This document shows, piece by piece, positions 50,849 through 59,605 of a stretch of DNA of 64,000 bases. A program made the translations under genes and the position numbers. Source of the stretch: Treponema brennaborense (GTDB lineage: Bacteria; Spirochaetota; Spirochaetia; Treponematales; Treponemataceae); the NCBI GenBank assembly GCA_023666275.1, contig JAMPCJ010000007.1:62001-126000 (forward strand), in the 5' to 3' direction. The stretch's first letter is position 1. Each line of letters starts with the position of its first letter. The notes beneath the pieces were generated by a model. It was given only the letters and a program-made list of their open reading frames with translations, did no database searches and had not been told where the DNA came from.

Positions 50849-52336
50849 CTAAAAACTGAAATAAATAAACGGCGCCACGCCGGACATCGACACCGCAGAC
50901 AAAGCCAAAAAGAAACACGCGATGCACACGCTTTTCAGCACAAGCGGCACACGCCGCCACGCCGTCATGCAGTGCGAGCGGATAAAATCGGGAATAAAAT
51001 GGATGCCCAAGCCTGCCGCAAGCAATACGATGACGAGCCAGGTCAGCGGAGATTCCGCCGTTCTGCCTGCCGCAAGCACGTCTTTTGCCGTATTCGTCAG
51101 CGAGCAGAACCATTTTTGTGCGTCCGCAAGCGTTTCCGAGCGGAAAACCACCCAGCCTGCGGCGGTGAACAAAAACGTTCCGCCGGTGCGCAGAATAACG
51201 GCAGGCACGGAAGCGGGTCTGCTTTTTGCAAGTCCCGCACAGCGTTCGAAAATCATTGCCGCTCCCTGCATCGCGCCCCACAGCACAAAAACCCAGGACG
51301 CGCCGTGCCACAATCCGCTGACAAGCATCGTAATCATGAGCGCAGTCAGAGCGCGCGCAAAGCCCGCACGGGATCCGCCCAAAGCAAAGTACACGTATTT
51401 TTTCAGCCAGGAAGACAGTGTTATGTGCCAGCGGCGCCAGAATTCGCTCACGGAAAACGCACTGTACGGTCTGTCGAAATTTTTCGAGGTTTCAAAACCG
51501 AGCAGCAGCGCCGTGCCGGCTGCCATATCGCTGTATCCGGAAAAATCGCAGTAAATGACCGCCGCGTAAGCGATTCCCGCAAGAAAAACTTCCCAGCCGT
51601 AATATTTTGCGGGATCGGAAAACACCGCATCCACAAACAAAACGGAAAGAAAATTGGCAAAAATCATTTTTTTCAGCAAACCGGACATAATCAGCATCGA
51701 AGCGGTGCTGAAATCTATGCTGCGCCTTCCTGCCGTGCCGCCGGCGCCGACGGCTTTATCGATTTGCGGCAGGAACACGGAAGCATGTTCGATCGGTCCC
51801 GACGCAATTTGCGGAAAAAACGAAATATACAGCAGCGTGTCGGCAAGCGAAGGTTTTTCCGCCAGTTTTCCGGAGGAAACATCACACAGCAGGCTGATTG
51901 TCTTGAAAATGTAAAACGAAATGCCGACCGGAAGCGCAACGGAAATATACGGAAAATAAAAAATCTGCGGCGGAGACGATTCTTTCGCGGCGGTTCCGAA
52001 GCGGGCAAGATAACGGATAATGCCGTTCATGGAATCGGCGAAAAAATTATAATATTTGAAGTAGCATAACAGCAGCAAATTGAAAACAACCGCCACGGCT
52101 GTAAAGCGGCGCCCGTCCGGCGTGCTGCGGCTCGAATATACCAAAAGCAAAAAGCAGTAATTCGCCGCGCAGAAAACAGCGAGCAGAACGGCATAGCGGA
52201 TATCGAAGCAGGCGTAAAAAACAAAACTTGCGGCGATAAGGAATTTTTTCCGTTCACGGCTTCCGCGGAACACATACCAAAATCCGATAAAAACCGCGGC
52301 GAAAAAAAACAAAAATGAGTATGTCGGGAAAAGCAT
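50849..52336 (-). CDS. MBOAT-family membrane O-acyltransferase (AlgI/DltB type)
   Basis: A 495-aa protein with about ten or more membrane spans. Family motifs: YFPYISVALPVGISFYIFKT, FFPQIASGPIEH, CDFSGYSDMAAGTALLLGF, FWRRWHITLSSWLKKYVYF and the catalytic His in SGLWHGASWVFVLWG. It transfers acyl groups across or within the membrane to a polymer acceptor. Together with the SGNH gene 10 bases downstream it forms an O-acylation module. Acceptor unknown. Confidence 0.92.
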   Translation of the reverse strand: MLFPTYSFLFFFAAVFIGFWYVFRGSRERKKFLIAASFVFYACFDIRYAVLLAVFCAANYCFLLLVYSSRSTPDGRRFTAVAVVFNLLLLCYFKYYNFFADSMNGIIRYLARFGTAAKESSPPQIFYFPYISVALPVGISFYIFKTISLLCDVSSGKLAEKPSLADTLLYISFFPQIASGPIEHASVFLPQIDKAVGAGGTAGRRSIDFSTASMLIMSGLLKKMIFANFLSVLFVDAVFSDPAKYYGWEVFLAGIAYAAVIYCDFSGYSDMAAGTALLLGFETSKNFDRPYSAFSVSEFWRRWHITLSSWLKKYVYFALGGSRAGFARALTALMITMLVSGLWHGASWVFVLWGAMQGAAMIFERCAGLAKSRPASVPAVILRTGGTFLFTAAGWVVFRSETLADAQKWFCSLTNTAKDVLAAGRTAESPLTWLVIVLLAAGLGIHFIPDFIRSHCMTAWRRVPLVLKSVCIACFFLALSAVSMSGVAPFIYFSF

Positions 52337-52634
52337 GTAAACCTAACCTGCCGTTATAATCTGTGCGGAACGCGCATTCGCTTCATATCGTACCATAGAA
52401 ATTTTTTGAAAACAAGAATCTTCCGCCTGTCTGCCGGCCGCAAAGCGCGCAGACACGAAACACGATGCGGGCGTAAAACGGCGCCGTCAAGTACAGGGCA
52501 AGTGCGGAACGGCGGCGGAAGTTTCGATGCGCGGCGCTGCGAAAAAACCGATTCCGCGGATATTTTCGGCGCGGACTGTTTTTCAATCCCGATTATCCGT
52601 TCGGCAGTGCAGTTCGCAAAACGCAGGGCAATCG
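52337..52634. other. Intergenic interval with no assignable gene
   Basis: The 298 bases between the MBOAT gene and citrate synthase contain only short unlikely frames. A sequence starting AACGGCGCC at 52477 faintly recalls the left end of the 48-bp element but the rest does not align. Confidence 0.4.
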
Positions 52635-53993
52635 CTAGCCGCGTTCCTCAATTGGGACAAATGCCCGCTCCGGCTGCACATTCTTGTATGCGGGACGATA
52701 TATTCTTCCGCCCGCGACAATTTCTTCGATGCGGTGCGCCGACCAGCCGGCAATTCTGGAAATCGCAAAAATGGGCGTAAACAAATCCCGCGGAATATTC
52801 AGCATGGAGTACACCAAGCCCGAATAAAAATCCACGTTTGTGCATATTTTCTTTTGATCGCCTTTTTCCTCGCGGATAACATCCGGCGCAATTTTTTCCA
52901 CAAGGCGGTACAAGCCGTATTCTTCGAGGCAGCCTTTTTCCGCAGCAAGTTTTTCCGCTTTGTCGCGCAGAAGAACCGCGCGCGGATCCGATACGGTATA
53001 CACGGCATGTCCCTGTCCGTAAATCAGTCCGGTGCGGTTAAACGCTTCTTTGCGCACAATTTTGCGCAGATAATCTTTGATTTCGCGCTCGTTCGACCAA
53101 TCGCGGATATTCGCTTTTATATCGTCCATCATGCCCATAACTTGAATATTCGCCCCGCCGTGCCGCTTGCCTTTCAGCGAACCGACTGCGGCGGCAATCG
53201 CGGAATACGTATCGGTATCGGCCGACGAAATAACATGAACGGAAAGCGTCGAGTTGTTGCCGCCGCCGTGTTCGGCATGGAGAATAAGCGCCAAATCGAG
53301 GATTTCCGCTTCAAGCTTTGTGTAGGCTTTGTCATAGCGGATAAGCCGCAGGATATTTTCGGCGGTAGACAGTTCCGGCTTGGGATTATGAATGTACATG
53401 CTTTTCTTTTCGTAAAAACGCTGCTTTGCCTGATATGCATACGCCGTCAGTGTCGGGAAACGCGCTATCAATTCTATGCACTGCCGCAGATTATTTGCGG
53501 GACTCGTATCTTCGGGATTGCTGTCGTAAGAATAGCTGGCAAGCACGCCGCGCGCAAGCTTGTTCATAATATCGGAAGACGGAGCTTTCATAATCATGTC
53601 TTCGGTGAAATTTTCGGGCAGCATCCGCTTGCTTCCAAGAAAAGCGGAAAATTCTTCCAGCTGCGCCTGCGTGGGAAGTTCTCCGAACAGCAGCAGATAC
53701 ACGATTTGCTCGAAGCCGAACTGTTCATGTTTTTCCGAATCACGGATAATATCTTCTATATTGTAGCCGCGGTAAATCAGCTTTCCGGGGACGGCTTTTT
53801 TTTCGCCGTCAACCATTTCATAGCCGACTACATCGCCTATCTGAGTAAGGCCTATCAGAACGCCCCTGCCGTCCGCATAGCGCAAACCGCGGCGGACATC
53901 GTAGCGCTGATACAGGCAGGGATCAATGGGATCATTGTTTTCCGCAAGCAATGACAGTTTTTTCAAAAACGTGTTTTCGGCATAATCCGCCAC
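52635..53993 (-). CDS. Citrate synthase family protein
   Basis: A 452-aa protein. Marks: PGKLIYRGYNIEDIIRDSEK, LHAEHGGGNNSTLSVHVISS, GSLKGKRHGGANIQVMGMM, IYGQGHAVYTVSDPRA (substrate His) and NVDFYSGLVYSMLNIP (catalytic Asp). It condenses acetyl-CoA or propionyl-CoA with oxaloacetate. Citrate and 2-methylcitrate synthases cannot be told apart here. It lies in a minus-strand series with an acyl-CoA ligase and a 2-oxoacid:ferredoxin oxidoreductase, so citrate may feed a partial TCA route to 2-oxoglutarate. Confidence 0.93.
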   Translation of the reverse strand: MADYAENTFLKKLSLLAENNDPIDPCLYQRYDVRRGLRYADGRGVLIGLTQIGDVVGYEMVDGEKKAVPGKLIYRGYNIEDIIRDSEKHEQFGFEQIVYLLLFGELPTQAQLEEFSAFLGSKRMLPENFTEDMIMKAPSSDIMNKLARGVLASYSYDSNPEDTSPANNLRQCIELIARFPTLTAYAYQAKQRFYEKKSMYIHNPKPELSTAENILRLIRYDKAYTKLEAEILDLALILHAEHGGGNNSTLSVHVISSADTDTYSAIAAAVGSLKGKRHGGANIQVMGMMDDIKANIRDWSNEREIKDYLRKIVRKEAFNRTGLIYGQGHAVYTVSDPRAVLLRDKAEKLAAEKGCLEEYGLYRLVEKIAPDVIREEKGDQKKICTNVDFYSGLVYSMLNIPRDLFTPIFAISRIAGWSAHRIEEIVAGGRIYRPAYKNVQPERAFVPIEERG

Positions 53994-54226
53994 AAAACTC
54001 TCCCCCGATTTGCATATTTATGCAAACCGTTCAGGTAATAAGCAATAATTATACATTTTTAGGAAACAGCGTCAAGCGGAAGCAGGCGATGCTGCAGTTA
54101 TCGGAAGCCGATGCCGCGCTGCCGCCGCATTCGGCATGCCCGCCGTCCGCAGTTTACGGAACGAGAACAAATATTTTTCGGCAGGCGGCTTTGCTTCAAG
54201 CAGAGCCGCAAACGCAGACAAAAGCG
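53994..54226. other. Intergenic interval, small hairpin only
   Basis: No gene is visible. A short imperfect hairpin CGGCT...AGCCG lies near 54195-54217, after the ligase stop, without a T run. Confidence 0.35.
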
Positions 54227-55870
54227 TTATTCTATGCCGAGCACTTCTTTGCGATACTTGTCGCCGATTTCCGTCAGTTTGAACTTCTGGATTTTTCCGG
54301 AACCGGTCATCGGGAATTCGTCGAGGAACATGACCAGCTGCGGGAATTTATATTTGGCTATTTTCCCGCGGCAGAATTCGATGACATCTTGTTCGGTAAG
54401 CGTTTTGCCTTCATGCAGAATAATAAATGCGCCGGTAATTTCGCCGAGACGCTTATCGTGCACCGCCGCGACCTGCACGTCTTTGATTTCGGGCATCTGC
54501 GACAAGAACTCTTCGATTTCGCGCGGATAAATATTTTCACCGCCGCGGATAATCATGTCTTTGATGCGGCCGGTAATGCGGTAATAGCCGTTTTCGTCTT
54601 TTACGCCGAGATCGCCGGAATGCAGGAATCCGTCTTTATCGATAATTTCCGCCGTAGCTTCGGGCATTTTATAATACCCTTTCATGATATTGTAGCCGCG
54701 GCAGCACATTTCACCTTGAACGCCGACGGGGCATTCTTCACCTGTATCCGGATCGATGACGCGCACTTCGATATCAGGCAGCTCTTTGCCGACAGTCGTT
54801 GCGCGGATTTCCGGCGGATCGTCGGTGCGGCTCTGCGTCATGCCCGGCGATGTTTCCGTCAGTCCGTACACGCTGGTAATTTCTTTCATGTTCATTTTAT
54901 CCATGACCTGCTTCATCAATTCGACAGGACACAGAGAACCGGCCATGATGCCGGTACGCAGGCTTGACATATCGAACATGCTGAACATCGGGTGGTTGAG
55001 TTCCGCAATATACATGGTCGGAACGCCGTAAATGGCAGTGCATTTTTCTTTGTGGATTGATGCGAGCGCAACAAGCGGATCAAACGATTCCAGCAGAACA
55101 TGCGTGGCGCCGTGGCTGAGCACCGCCATAACGCCGAGAACAATTCCGAAGCAATGGAACAGCGGCACCGGCAGACATACCCGTTCCGCGCTCGTGTATT
55201 TCATACATTCGCCGATCGAAAAACCGTTGTTGATAATATTGCGGCTTGTAAGCATGACGCCTTTGGGAAATCCTGTTGTGCCGGACGTGTACTGCATGTT
55301 CACAACGTCATTGCAGTCGAGCGATTTTTCTATATCGTGAATAACACTGATATCGACATGCTGGCCGAGCAAAAGCAGTTCCGATGTCGAATACAGCCCG
55401 CGGTATTTTTCCGGTCCCATGTATACGACGTTCCGCAGACACGGGAATTTTTTGCTTTTAAGACAGCCGCGCTCATATTCATCGAGTTCGGGCACAAGTT
55501 CCCGTATCATGGCAACATAATTGCTGTCTTTCACGCCGTCTGTCAGACACAGCGTTGTCAGATCGGACTGCTTTACAAGATATTCCAGTTCATGCGATTT
55601 ATAACTGGTATTCACCGTTACGGCAACCGCACCGAGGCGCGCGCAGGCAAACATGTACGTAAGCCAGTCGGGCACATTCGTTGCCCATATTCCCAAATGA
55701 TCGCCTTTTTTCACACCGATGGCATACAAACCGCGCGCGAGATCATCGACGCGGCTGTCGAATTCCGCATACGTAAAACGCAGATCGCGGTCGGCATAAA
55801 CCATAAATTCGTGGTCGGGATCGCTTTTTGTTTTGTCGCGCAGCAGCTGATTCAGCGTTACTTCAATCAT
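54227..55870 (-). CDS. AMP-forming acyl-CoA ligase
   Basis: A 547-aa member of the adenylate-forming family. P-loop [73 protein letters not shown], and the C-terminal catalytic Lys in [11 protein letters not shown]. It activates a fatty or other carboxylic acid to its CoA thioester. The next genes upstream are an XRE-cupin regulator and a 2-oxoacid:ferredoxin oxidoreductase, so its substrate may be a short branched or aryl acid connected to amino-acid fermentation. Confidence 0.92.
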   Translation of the reverse strand: MIEVTLNQLLRDKTKSDPDHEFMVYADRDLRFTYAEFDSRVDDLARGLYAIGVKKGDHLGIWATNVPDWLTYMFACARLGAVAVTVNTSYKSHELEYLVKQSDLTTLCLTDGVKDSNYVAMIRELVPELDEYERGCLKSKKFPCLRNVVYMGPEKYRGLYSTSELLLLGQHVDISVIHDIEKSLDCNDVVNMQYTSGTTGFPKGVMLTSRNIINNGFSIGECMKYTSAERVCLPVPLFHCFGIVLGVMAVLSHGATHVLLESFDPLVALASIHKEKCTAIYGVPTMYIAELNHPMFSMFDMSSLRTGIMAGSLCPVELMKQVMDKMNMKEITSVYGLTETSPGMTQSRTDDPPEIRATTVGKELPDIEVRVIDPDTGEECPVGVQGEMCCRGYNIMKGYYKMPEATAEIIDKDGFLHSGDLGVKDENGYYRITGRIKDMIIRGGENIYPREIEEFLSQMPEIKDVQVAAVHDKRLGEITGAFIILHEGKTLTEQDVIEFCRGKIAKYKFPQLVMFLDEFPMTGSGKIQKFKLTEIGDKYRKEVLGIE

Positions 55871-55918
55871 GATTACCTCTTATCTTTCGCATTCACGGCA
55901 TCGTATCCGCACGGCGCC

Positions 55919-56500
55919 TTACGCGGGCGTATACACGACGGCAAGAATTTTCGCGGCAGAAGAACCGTGGCCGTGCAAATGATGCGCAACGATAGAATCG
56001 TAATAAATACTGTCGCCGGCGCCCAGCACATACGTGTCTTTGCCGTACTGCACCTCAATTTCTCCGGAAAGAATATAGATGAATTCCTCGCCCTCGTGTG
56101 ACGATAATTTCACCTCTTCTTCCGACGTCGGATACACATCGATTATAAACGGATCCATGTGGCGATCCGCTTTATTGCGTGCAAGCGAATAATAATCGAG
56201 ATCGGAAGAAACCGCGTTTCCGCGTTCGGAAAACCGCGCGACGGCTTTTTTGTCTTTTTCGCCGCTGCGGAATACCGCCGGTCCCAAATTTTCCTGATCA
56301 TCCATGAATGTACCGAAGCGCACGCCGAGCACACGGGCTATTTTTATCAGCGGCGTAAGGCCGGGAATCAATTCGCCTTTTTCGATGCGGGCAATGCCGT
56401 CCGCGGCAAGATTCGTGCGTTCGGAAACGTCTTCAATAGAAAGTTTTCGGCTTTCGCGTATCAGGCGGATTTTTTTGCCGATTCTGTTTTTATCGCTCAT
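55919..56500 (-). CDS. XRE-family regulator with cupin sensor domain
   Basis: A 193-aa transcription factor. HTH at about residues 8-62 (IRLIRESRKLSIEDVSERTN, IARIEKGELIPGLTPLIKIA). A cupin domain (about 110-190) shows SSHEGEEFIYILSGEIEVQY and AGDSIYYDSIVAHHLHGHG, with the metal-type His/Glu pattern. Such proteins often control adjacent metabolic operons in response to an acid or CoA ester. It sits between the ferredoxin oxidoreductase and the ligase genes on the same strand. Confidence 0.9.
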   Translation of the reverse strand: MSDKNRIGKKIRLIRESRKLSIEDVSERTNLAADGIARIEKGELIPGLTPLIKIARVLGVRFGTFMDDQENLGPAVFRSGEKDKKAVARFSERGNAVSSDLDYYSLARNKADRHMDPFIIDVYPTSEEEVKLSSHEGEEFIYILSGEIEVQYGKDTYVLGAGDSIYYDSIVAHHLHGHGSSAAKILAVVYTPA

Positions 56501-56525
56501 ATTTTTTACCTCCCAGACAGCGCAT

Positions 56526-57080
56526 TCAGCCGACTATATCATACACACGGTTGAATGCAGCTTCGATGGTTGCTATGTTTATCGGATTGAATTTTTTGTT
56601 GCGCGCGGAAATCGCTTCATCAAGCGCAAATTCGAACGGCTTAACGCCGCTCACAATGCCGTTCACCGCTTTCGCAAGGCATCCGAGCGCGACCATATTG
56701 ACGCCGCGTTCGTTTTTGCATTCCGCGGCTATCGCATTGGCATCGAGCGCGATGGAACGAATATCGGTTCGGGACGGTTTTTCATCGATCAGCGACGAAT
56801 TGTAAATCAAAAGCCCGCCTTTTTTCAGCATCGGTTCGAATTTTGTCATGGAAGGCTTATTCAGCGCAACCACAACGTCGGGATGCTCGATGACAGGCGA
56901 GGCGACTTCCTCGTCGGAAACGATGACGGAACAGTTCGCCGTTCCGCCGCGCATTTCCGCACCGTACGACGGAATATGGGATACATATTTGTCTTCGCTC
57001 ATGCCGGCAAGCGCGAGGATTTTTCCGGCAAGGATAACGCCCTGCCCGCCGAATCCGGCAAAAATTACTTCTGTAGTCAT
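56526..57080 (-). CDS. 2-oxoacid:ferredoxin oxidoreductase, gamma subunit
   Basis: Start at ATG 57080 with GGAGG upstream and overlapping the previous stop (TAATG), giving 184 aa. Motifs: IFAGFGGQGVILAGKILALA, SYGAEMRGGTANCSVIVSDE and ALNKPSM. The gamma subunit helps bind CoA. With the alpha, beta and ferredoxin subunits it oxidises a 2-oxoacid to its acyl-CoA. Pyruvate, 2-oxoglutarate, 2-oxoisovalerate and arylpyruvate are all possible. Confidence 0.93.
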   Translation of the reverse strand: MTTEVIFAGFGGQGVILAGKILALAGMSEDKYVSHIPSYGAEMRGGTANCSVIVSDEEVASPVIEHPDVVVALNKPSMTKFEPMLKKGGLLIYNSSLIDEKPSRTDIRSIALDANAIAAECKNERGVNMVALGCLAKAVNGIVSGVKPFEFALDEAISARNKKFNPINIATIEAAFNRVYDIVG

Positions 57081-57877
57081 TACCGAGCCTCCCTGTTTAT
57101 TACGCCGCCTTTCGGCTGCGCCGCTTCGGGAATAATTCCCGCCGGAATATCGCGCAGCACGCCGAGCGGATAATATGGTTCCATTGCGTCGCGCACCCAG
57201 TCTGCGGCGACCAGCGGATCTACGCCCCAATTCGTCGGGCACATAGAAAGAATTTCCACAAAAGAATAGCCTTTCCCTTCTTTTTGATAGGTAAGCGCTT
57301 TTTTGATCGCCGCTTTTGTCTGATTGATATGCTTTACGTCATAAACGGCAGTGCGTTCGATATATTTCGGTTCGACAAGCGTATTAAGCAGTTCCGCGGC
57401 GCGGATCGGATAGCCAACATCGTCGGCATTGCGTCCGTACGGCGTTGTTTTTGTTACCTGTCCGACAAGCGACGTCGGCGCCATTTGACCGCCCGTCATG
57501 CCGTAAATCGCATTATTGATAAATATAACGGTGATATTTTCGCCGCGGTTCGCCGCATGAACGGTTTCCGCCGCACCGATTGCCAGCAAATCGCCGTCGC
57601 CTTGGTAGCAGATAACGGTTTTATCGGAATGCACGCGCTTCATGCCGGTGGAAACCGCCGGCGCACGTCCGTGAGCCGCTTCCACGGAATCGACATCGAG
57701 GTAATTGTATGCAAACACGGCACAGCCGACAGGAGCTACAAGCAATGTTTCCTGCTGAAGATTCAGTTCATCCAGCACCTGCGCGATAAGTTTGTGCACA
57801 ATGCCGTGACCGCATCCTGCACAATAATGCGTTTTTACATTTCTCATTGACTGCGGGAATGAATATATTTTAGACAT
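57080..57877 (-). CDS. 2-oxoacid:ferredoxin oxidoreductase, beta (thiamine-PP) subunit
   Basis: A 265-aa protein carrying the TPP-binding motif: YQGDGDLLAIGAAETVHAAN, then INNAIYGMTGGQMAPTSLVG. HYCAGCGHGIVHKLI near the N-terminus has the conserved Cys. It overlaps the alpha gene by eight bases. The short beta and separate alpha match the KorAB/VorAB class, not the large single-chain pyruvate oxidoreductase. Confidence 0.94.
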   Translation of the reverse strand: MSKIYSFPQSMRNVKTHYCAGCGHGIVHKLIAQVLDELNLQQETLLVAPVGCAVFAYNYLDVDSVEAAHGRAPAVSTGMKRVHSDKTVICYQGDGDLLAIGAAETVHAANRGENITVIFINNAIYGMTGGQMAPTSLVGQVTKTTPYGRNADDVGYPIRAAELLNTLVEPKYIERTAVYDVKHINQTKAAIKKALTYQKEGKGYSFVEILSMCPTNWGVDPLVAADWVRDAMEPYYPLGVLRDIPAGIIPEAAQPKGGVINREAR

Positions 57878-58928
57878 AGCTTTGCACCTTCTCTACAATA
57901 ACATCAAGTTTCGGAATGACGCCGCCCGGTTCGCCGTAAAAATCAACGGCGCCTTTTTTCATGCCGGAATACAGCCGCACATCCTGCACCAGCTGTCCCA
58001 TGCTCATTTCGACAACAAGCGTTTTTTTCGCATTTGCGCAGGCTTTTTCGATAGCGTCTTCGGGGAACGGCCAAAGCGTAATGGGGCGGAACAGTCCGGC
58101 TTTCACGCCTTTTTCGCGCAGTACTTTCACCGCTTTTTTGCATACGCGTGCCGATGTTCCGTAAGCGCACAAAACAACGTCCGCATCGGAGCACAAGTAA
58201 TCTTCATACATTGCTTCGTTTTTCGCGATGGCGGCATAATTTTCGGCGAGCGCCTTAACATGGCGGTTCAAATATGCGTCGTCTTTGCCGAGCTTGAGCG
58301 AAGCGATAATGCGGGCCTCACGATCCGCGGTTTTTCCGGTAAGCGCCCAGGGCTTTTCCGGCAGCGAAGAAATTTCTTCCGGAAGCACGCACGGCTCCGC
58401 CATTTGTCCGAGGTAGCCGTCGCCTAAAAGCATAACCACAACGCGGTATCGGTCGGCAATGTCAAACGCTTTCATCGTATAATCGGCAAGTTCCTGCACA
58501 GTGCCGGGCGCAATGACAACAACATGATAATCGCCGTTGCCGCCGCCGCGCGTCGCCTGAAAATAATCTCCCTGTGCGCCGGCAATATTGCCGAGCCCCG
58601 GACCGCCGCGCATCATATTCACGACGACAGCAGGCAGCTGCGCACCGGAAAGATACGATATGCCTTCCTGCTTCAAAGAAATCCCCGGAGATGATGACGA
58701 AGTCATCGCGCGAGCACCTGCGGCAGAAGCTCCCATTACCATATTTATGGCGGCAAGTTCGCTTTCTGCCTGAAGAAATGTTCCGCCGACCTGCGGCATC
58801 CGTTTTGCGAGATACGCCGGTATTTCGTTTTGCGGCGTTATCGGATACGCAAAATAGAATCGGCAGCCGGCACGGATTGCTGCTTCGCCGATTGCTTCGT
58901 TTCCTTTTATAAGTATTTTATTGCCCAT
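57870..58928 (-). CDS. 2-oxoacid:ferredoxin oxidoreductase, alpha subunit
   Basis: A 352-aa protein: GNEAIGEAAIRAGCRFYFAY, PITPQNEIPAYLAKRMPQVG, EGISYLSGAQLPAVVVNMMR, GGPGLGNIAGAQGDYFQATR. These are the alpha-chain signatures of the KorA/VorB class. A GGGAGC ribosome-binding site precedes it. A stem-loop (CCGG arms at 58950-58975) and a terminator lie between it and the ferredoxin gene. Confidence 0.94.
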   Translation of the reverse strand: MGNKILIKGNEAIGEAAIRAGCRFYFAYPITPQNEIPAYLAKRMPQVGGTFLQAESELAAINMVMGASAAGARAMTSSSSPGISLKQEGISYLSGAQLPAVVVNMMRGGPGLGNIAGAQGDYFQATRGGGNGDYHVVVIAPGTVQELADYTMKAFDIADRYRVVVMLLGDGYLGQMAEPCVLPEEISSLPEKPWALTGKTADREARIIASLKLGKDDAYLNRHVKALAENYAAIAKNEAMYEDYLCSDADVVLCAYGTSARVCKKAVKVLREKGVKAGLFRPITLWPFPEDAIEKACANAKKTLVVEMSMGQLVQDVRLYSGMKKGAVDFYGEPGGVIPKLDVIVEKVQSYV

Positions 58929-59067
58929 ACAAAGCTCCCTACAAAAAGCCGGCGGAAAATTTCGATTTCCGGCTTGGCTTTTCAGTTATTTCCCGAAAGC
59001 AGGAAAAACAATTGATAAAAGTTCGCGCGCGTCATGCAACGCAGGGCGCTGTACAAACTTTGCGGAT

Positions 59068-59100
59068 AAAAACTTTCCGCCGTTTCCGGGGAAAGTTTTT
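59068..59100. terminator. Hairpin terminator after the ferredoxin-subunit gene
   Basis: Arms AAAAACTTTCC (59068-59078) and GGAAAGTTTTT (59090-59100). It is symmetrical and can act on both strands. It lies between the ferredoxin (delta) gene and the alpha subunit gene and should partly uncouple them. Confidence 0.6.
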
Positions 59101-59111
59101 ATTTCACGCCT

Positions 59112-59330
59112 TCAGTTTTCATTCGATTCGATTTCAATTGCGACGTCCGGACACATTGTGGCGCAGAACGTACAAGCGATGCACAGCGTTTCGTCTGTGC
59201 ATTCAGGGTAGTGAACGCCCTGCCCGTTTGTTTTTTTTGACATCACAAGGATTTTTTTGGGACATGACCTGACGCAAAGCCCGCAACCCTTGCATTTTTC
59301 AACCGCAATAATAGGTTTACCTTTTGCCAC
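59112..59330 (-). CDS. 2-oxoacid:ferredoxin oxidoreductase, delta (2[4Fe-4S] ferredoxin) subunit
   Basis: A 72-aa protein with two clusters: EKCKGCGLCVRSCPKKI and ETLCIACTFCATMCPDVAIE. Start is GTG 59330 behind GGAGG. It passes electrons from the TPP subunit to free ferredoxin. First gene of the oxidoreductase set, with its own promoter. Confidence 0.92.
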   Translation of the reverse strand: MAKGKPIIAVEKCKGCGLCVRSCPKKILVMSKKTNGQGVHYPECTDETLCIACTFCATMCPDVAIEIESNEN

Positions 59331-59359
59331 GACAATACCTCCGATATCAGCCGCTATTG

Positions 59360-59388
59360 AGTATACTAAAATACGGTGTTTTATACAA
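59360..59388 (-). promoter_or_regulatory. Promoter of the 2-oxoacid:ferredoxin oxidoreductase genes
   Basis: On the minus strand TTGTAT (59383-59388) and TATACT (59360-59365) with a 17-base spacer, about 30 bases before the GTG start. Confidence 0.55.
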
Positions 59389-59535
59389 TGGAAAACAGCT
59401 CATTATCTGCATTTTTACTAAAAAATTTAAAGTATTTATGCAGATGCCAATATATGAGTTTTATGAAAAAATCCGGCGGCATATTCGGGATTTTGCAATT
59501 TTGCCGGACAAACAAAGCCGAACATAGGACTGATA

Positions 59536-59588
59536 AAAAACGCGCGCATTTCCTGCATAGCGGAATACGCGCGCGCCGTATTTTTTGC
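59536..59588. terminator. Hairpin terminator after argG
   Basis: GCGCGCATTTCC pairs with GGAATACGCGCGC. The stem is flanked by an A run on the left and a T run on the right, so it can act on both strands. It lies just beyond the argG stop. Confidence 0.65.
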
Positions 59589-59605
59589 GAAGCCGGCGTT
59601 CGGCG

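Noticed and set aside
50777-52069. 430-aa plus-strand frame over the MBOAT gene
   Set aside because: Very basic composition without motifs, antisense to a clear membrane enzyme.
52527-53954. 475-aa plus-strand frame antisense to citrate synthase
   Set aside because: It is a shadow of a well-supported enzyme gene, Arg/His-rich and without motifs. Similar long antisense frames over the acyl-CoA ligase (55100-56101) and tilS (29290-30231) are rejected for the same reason.
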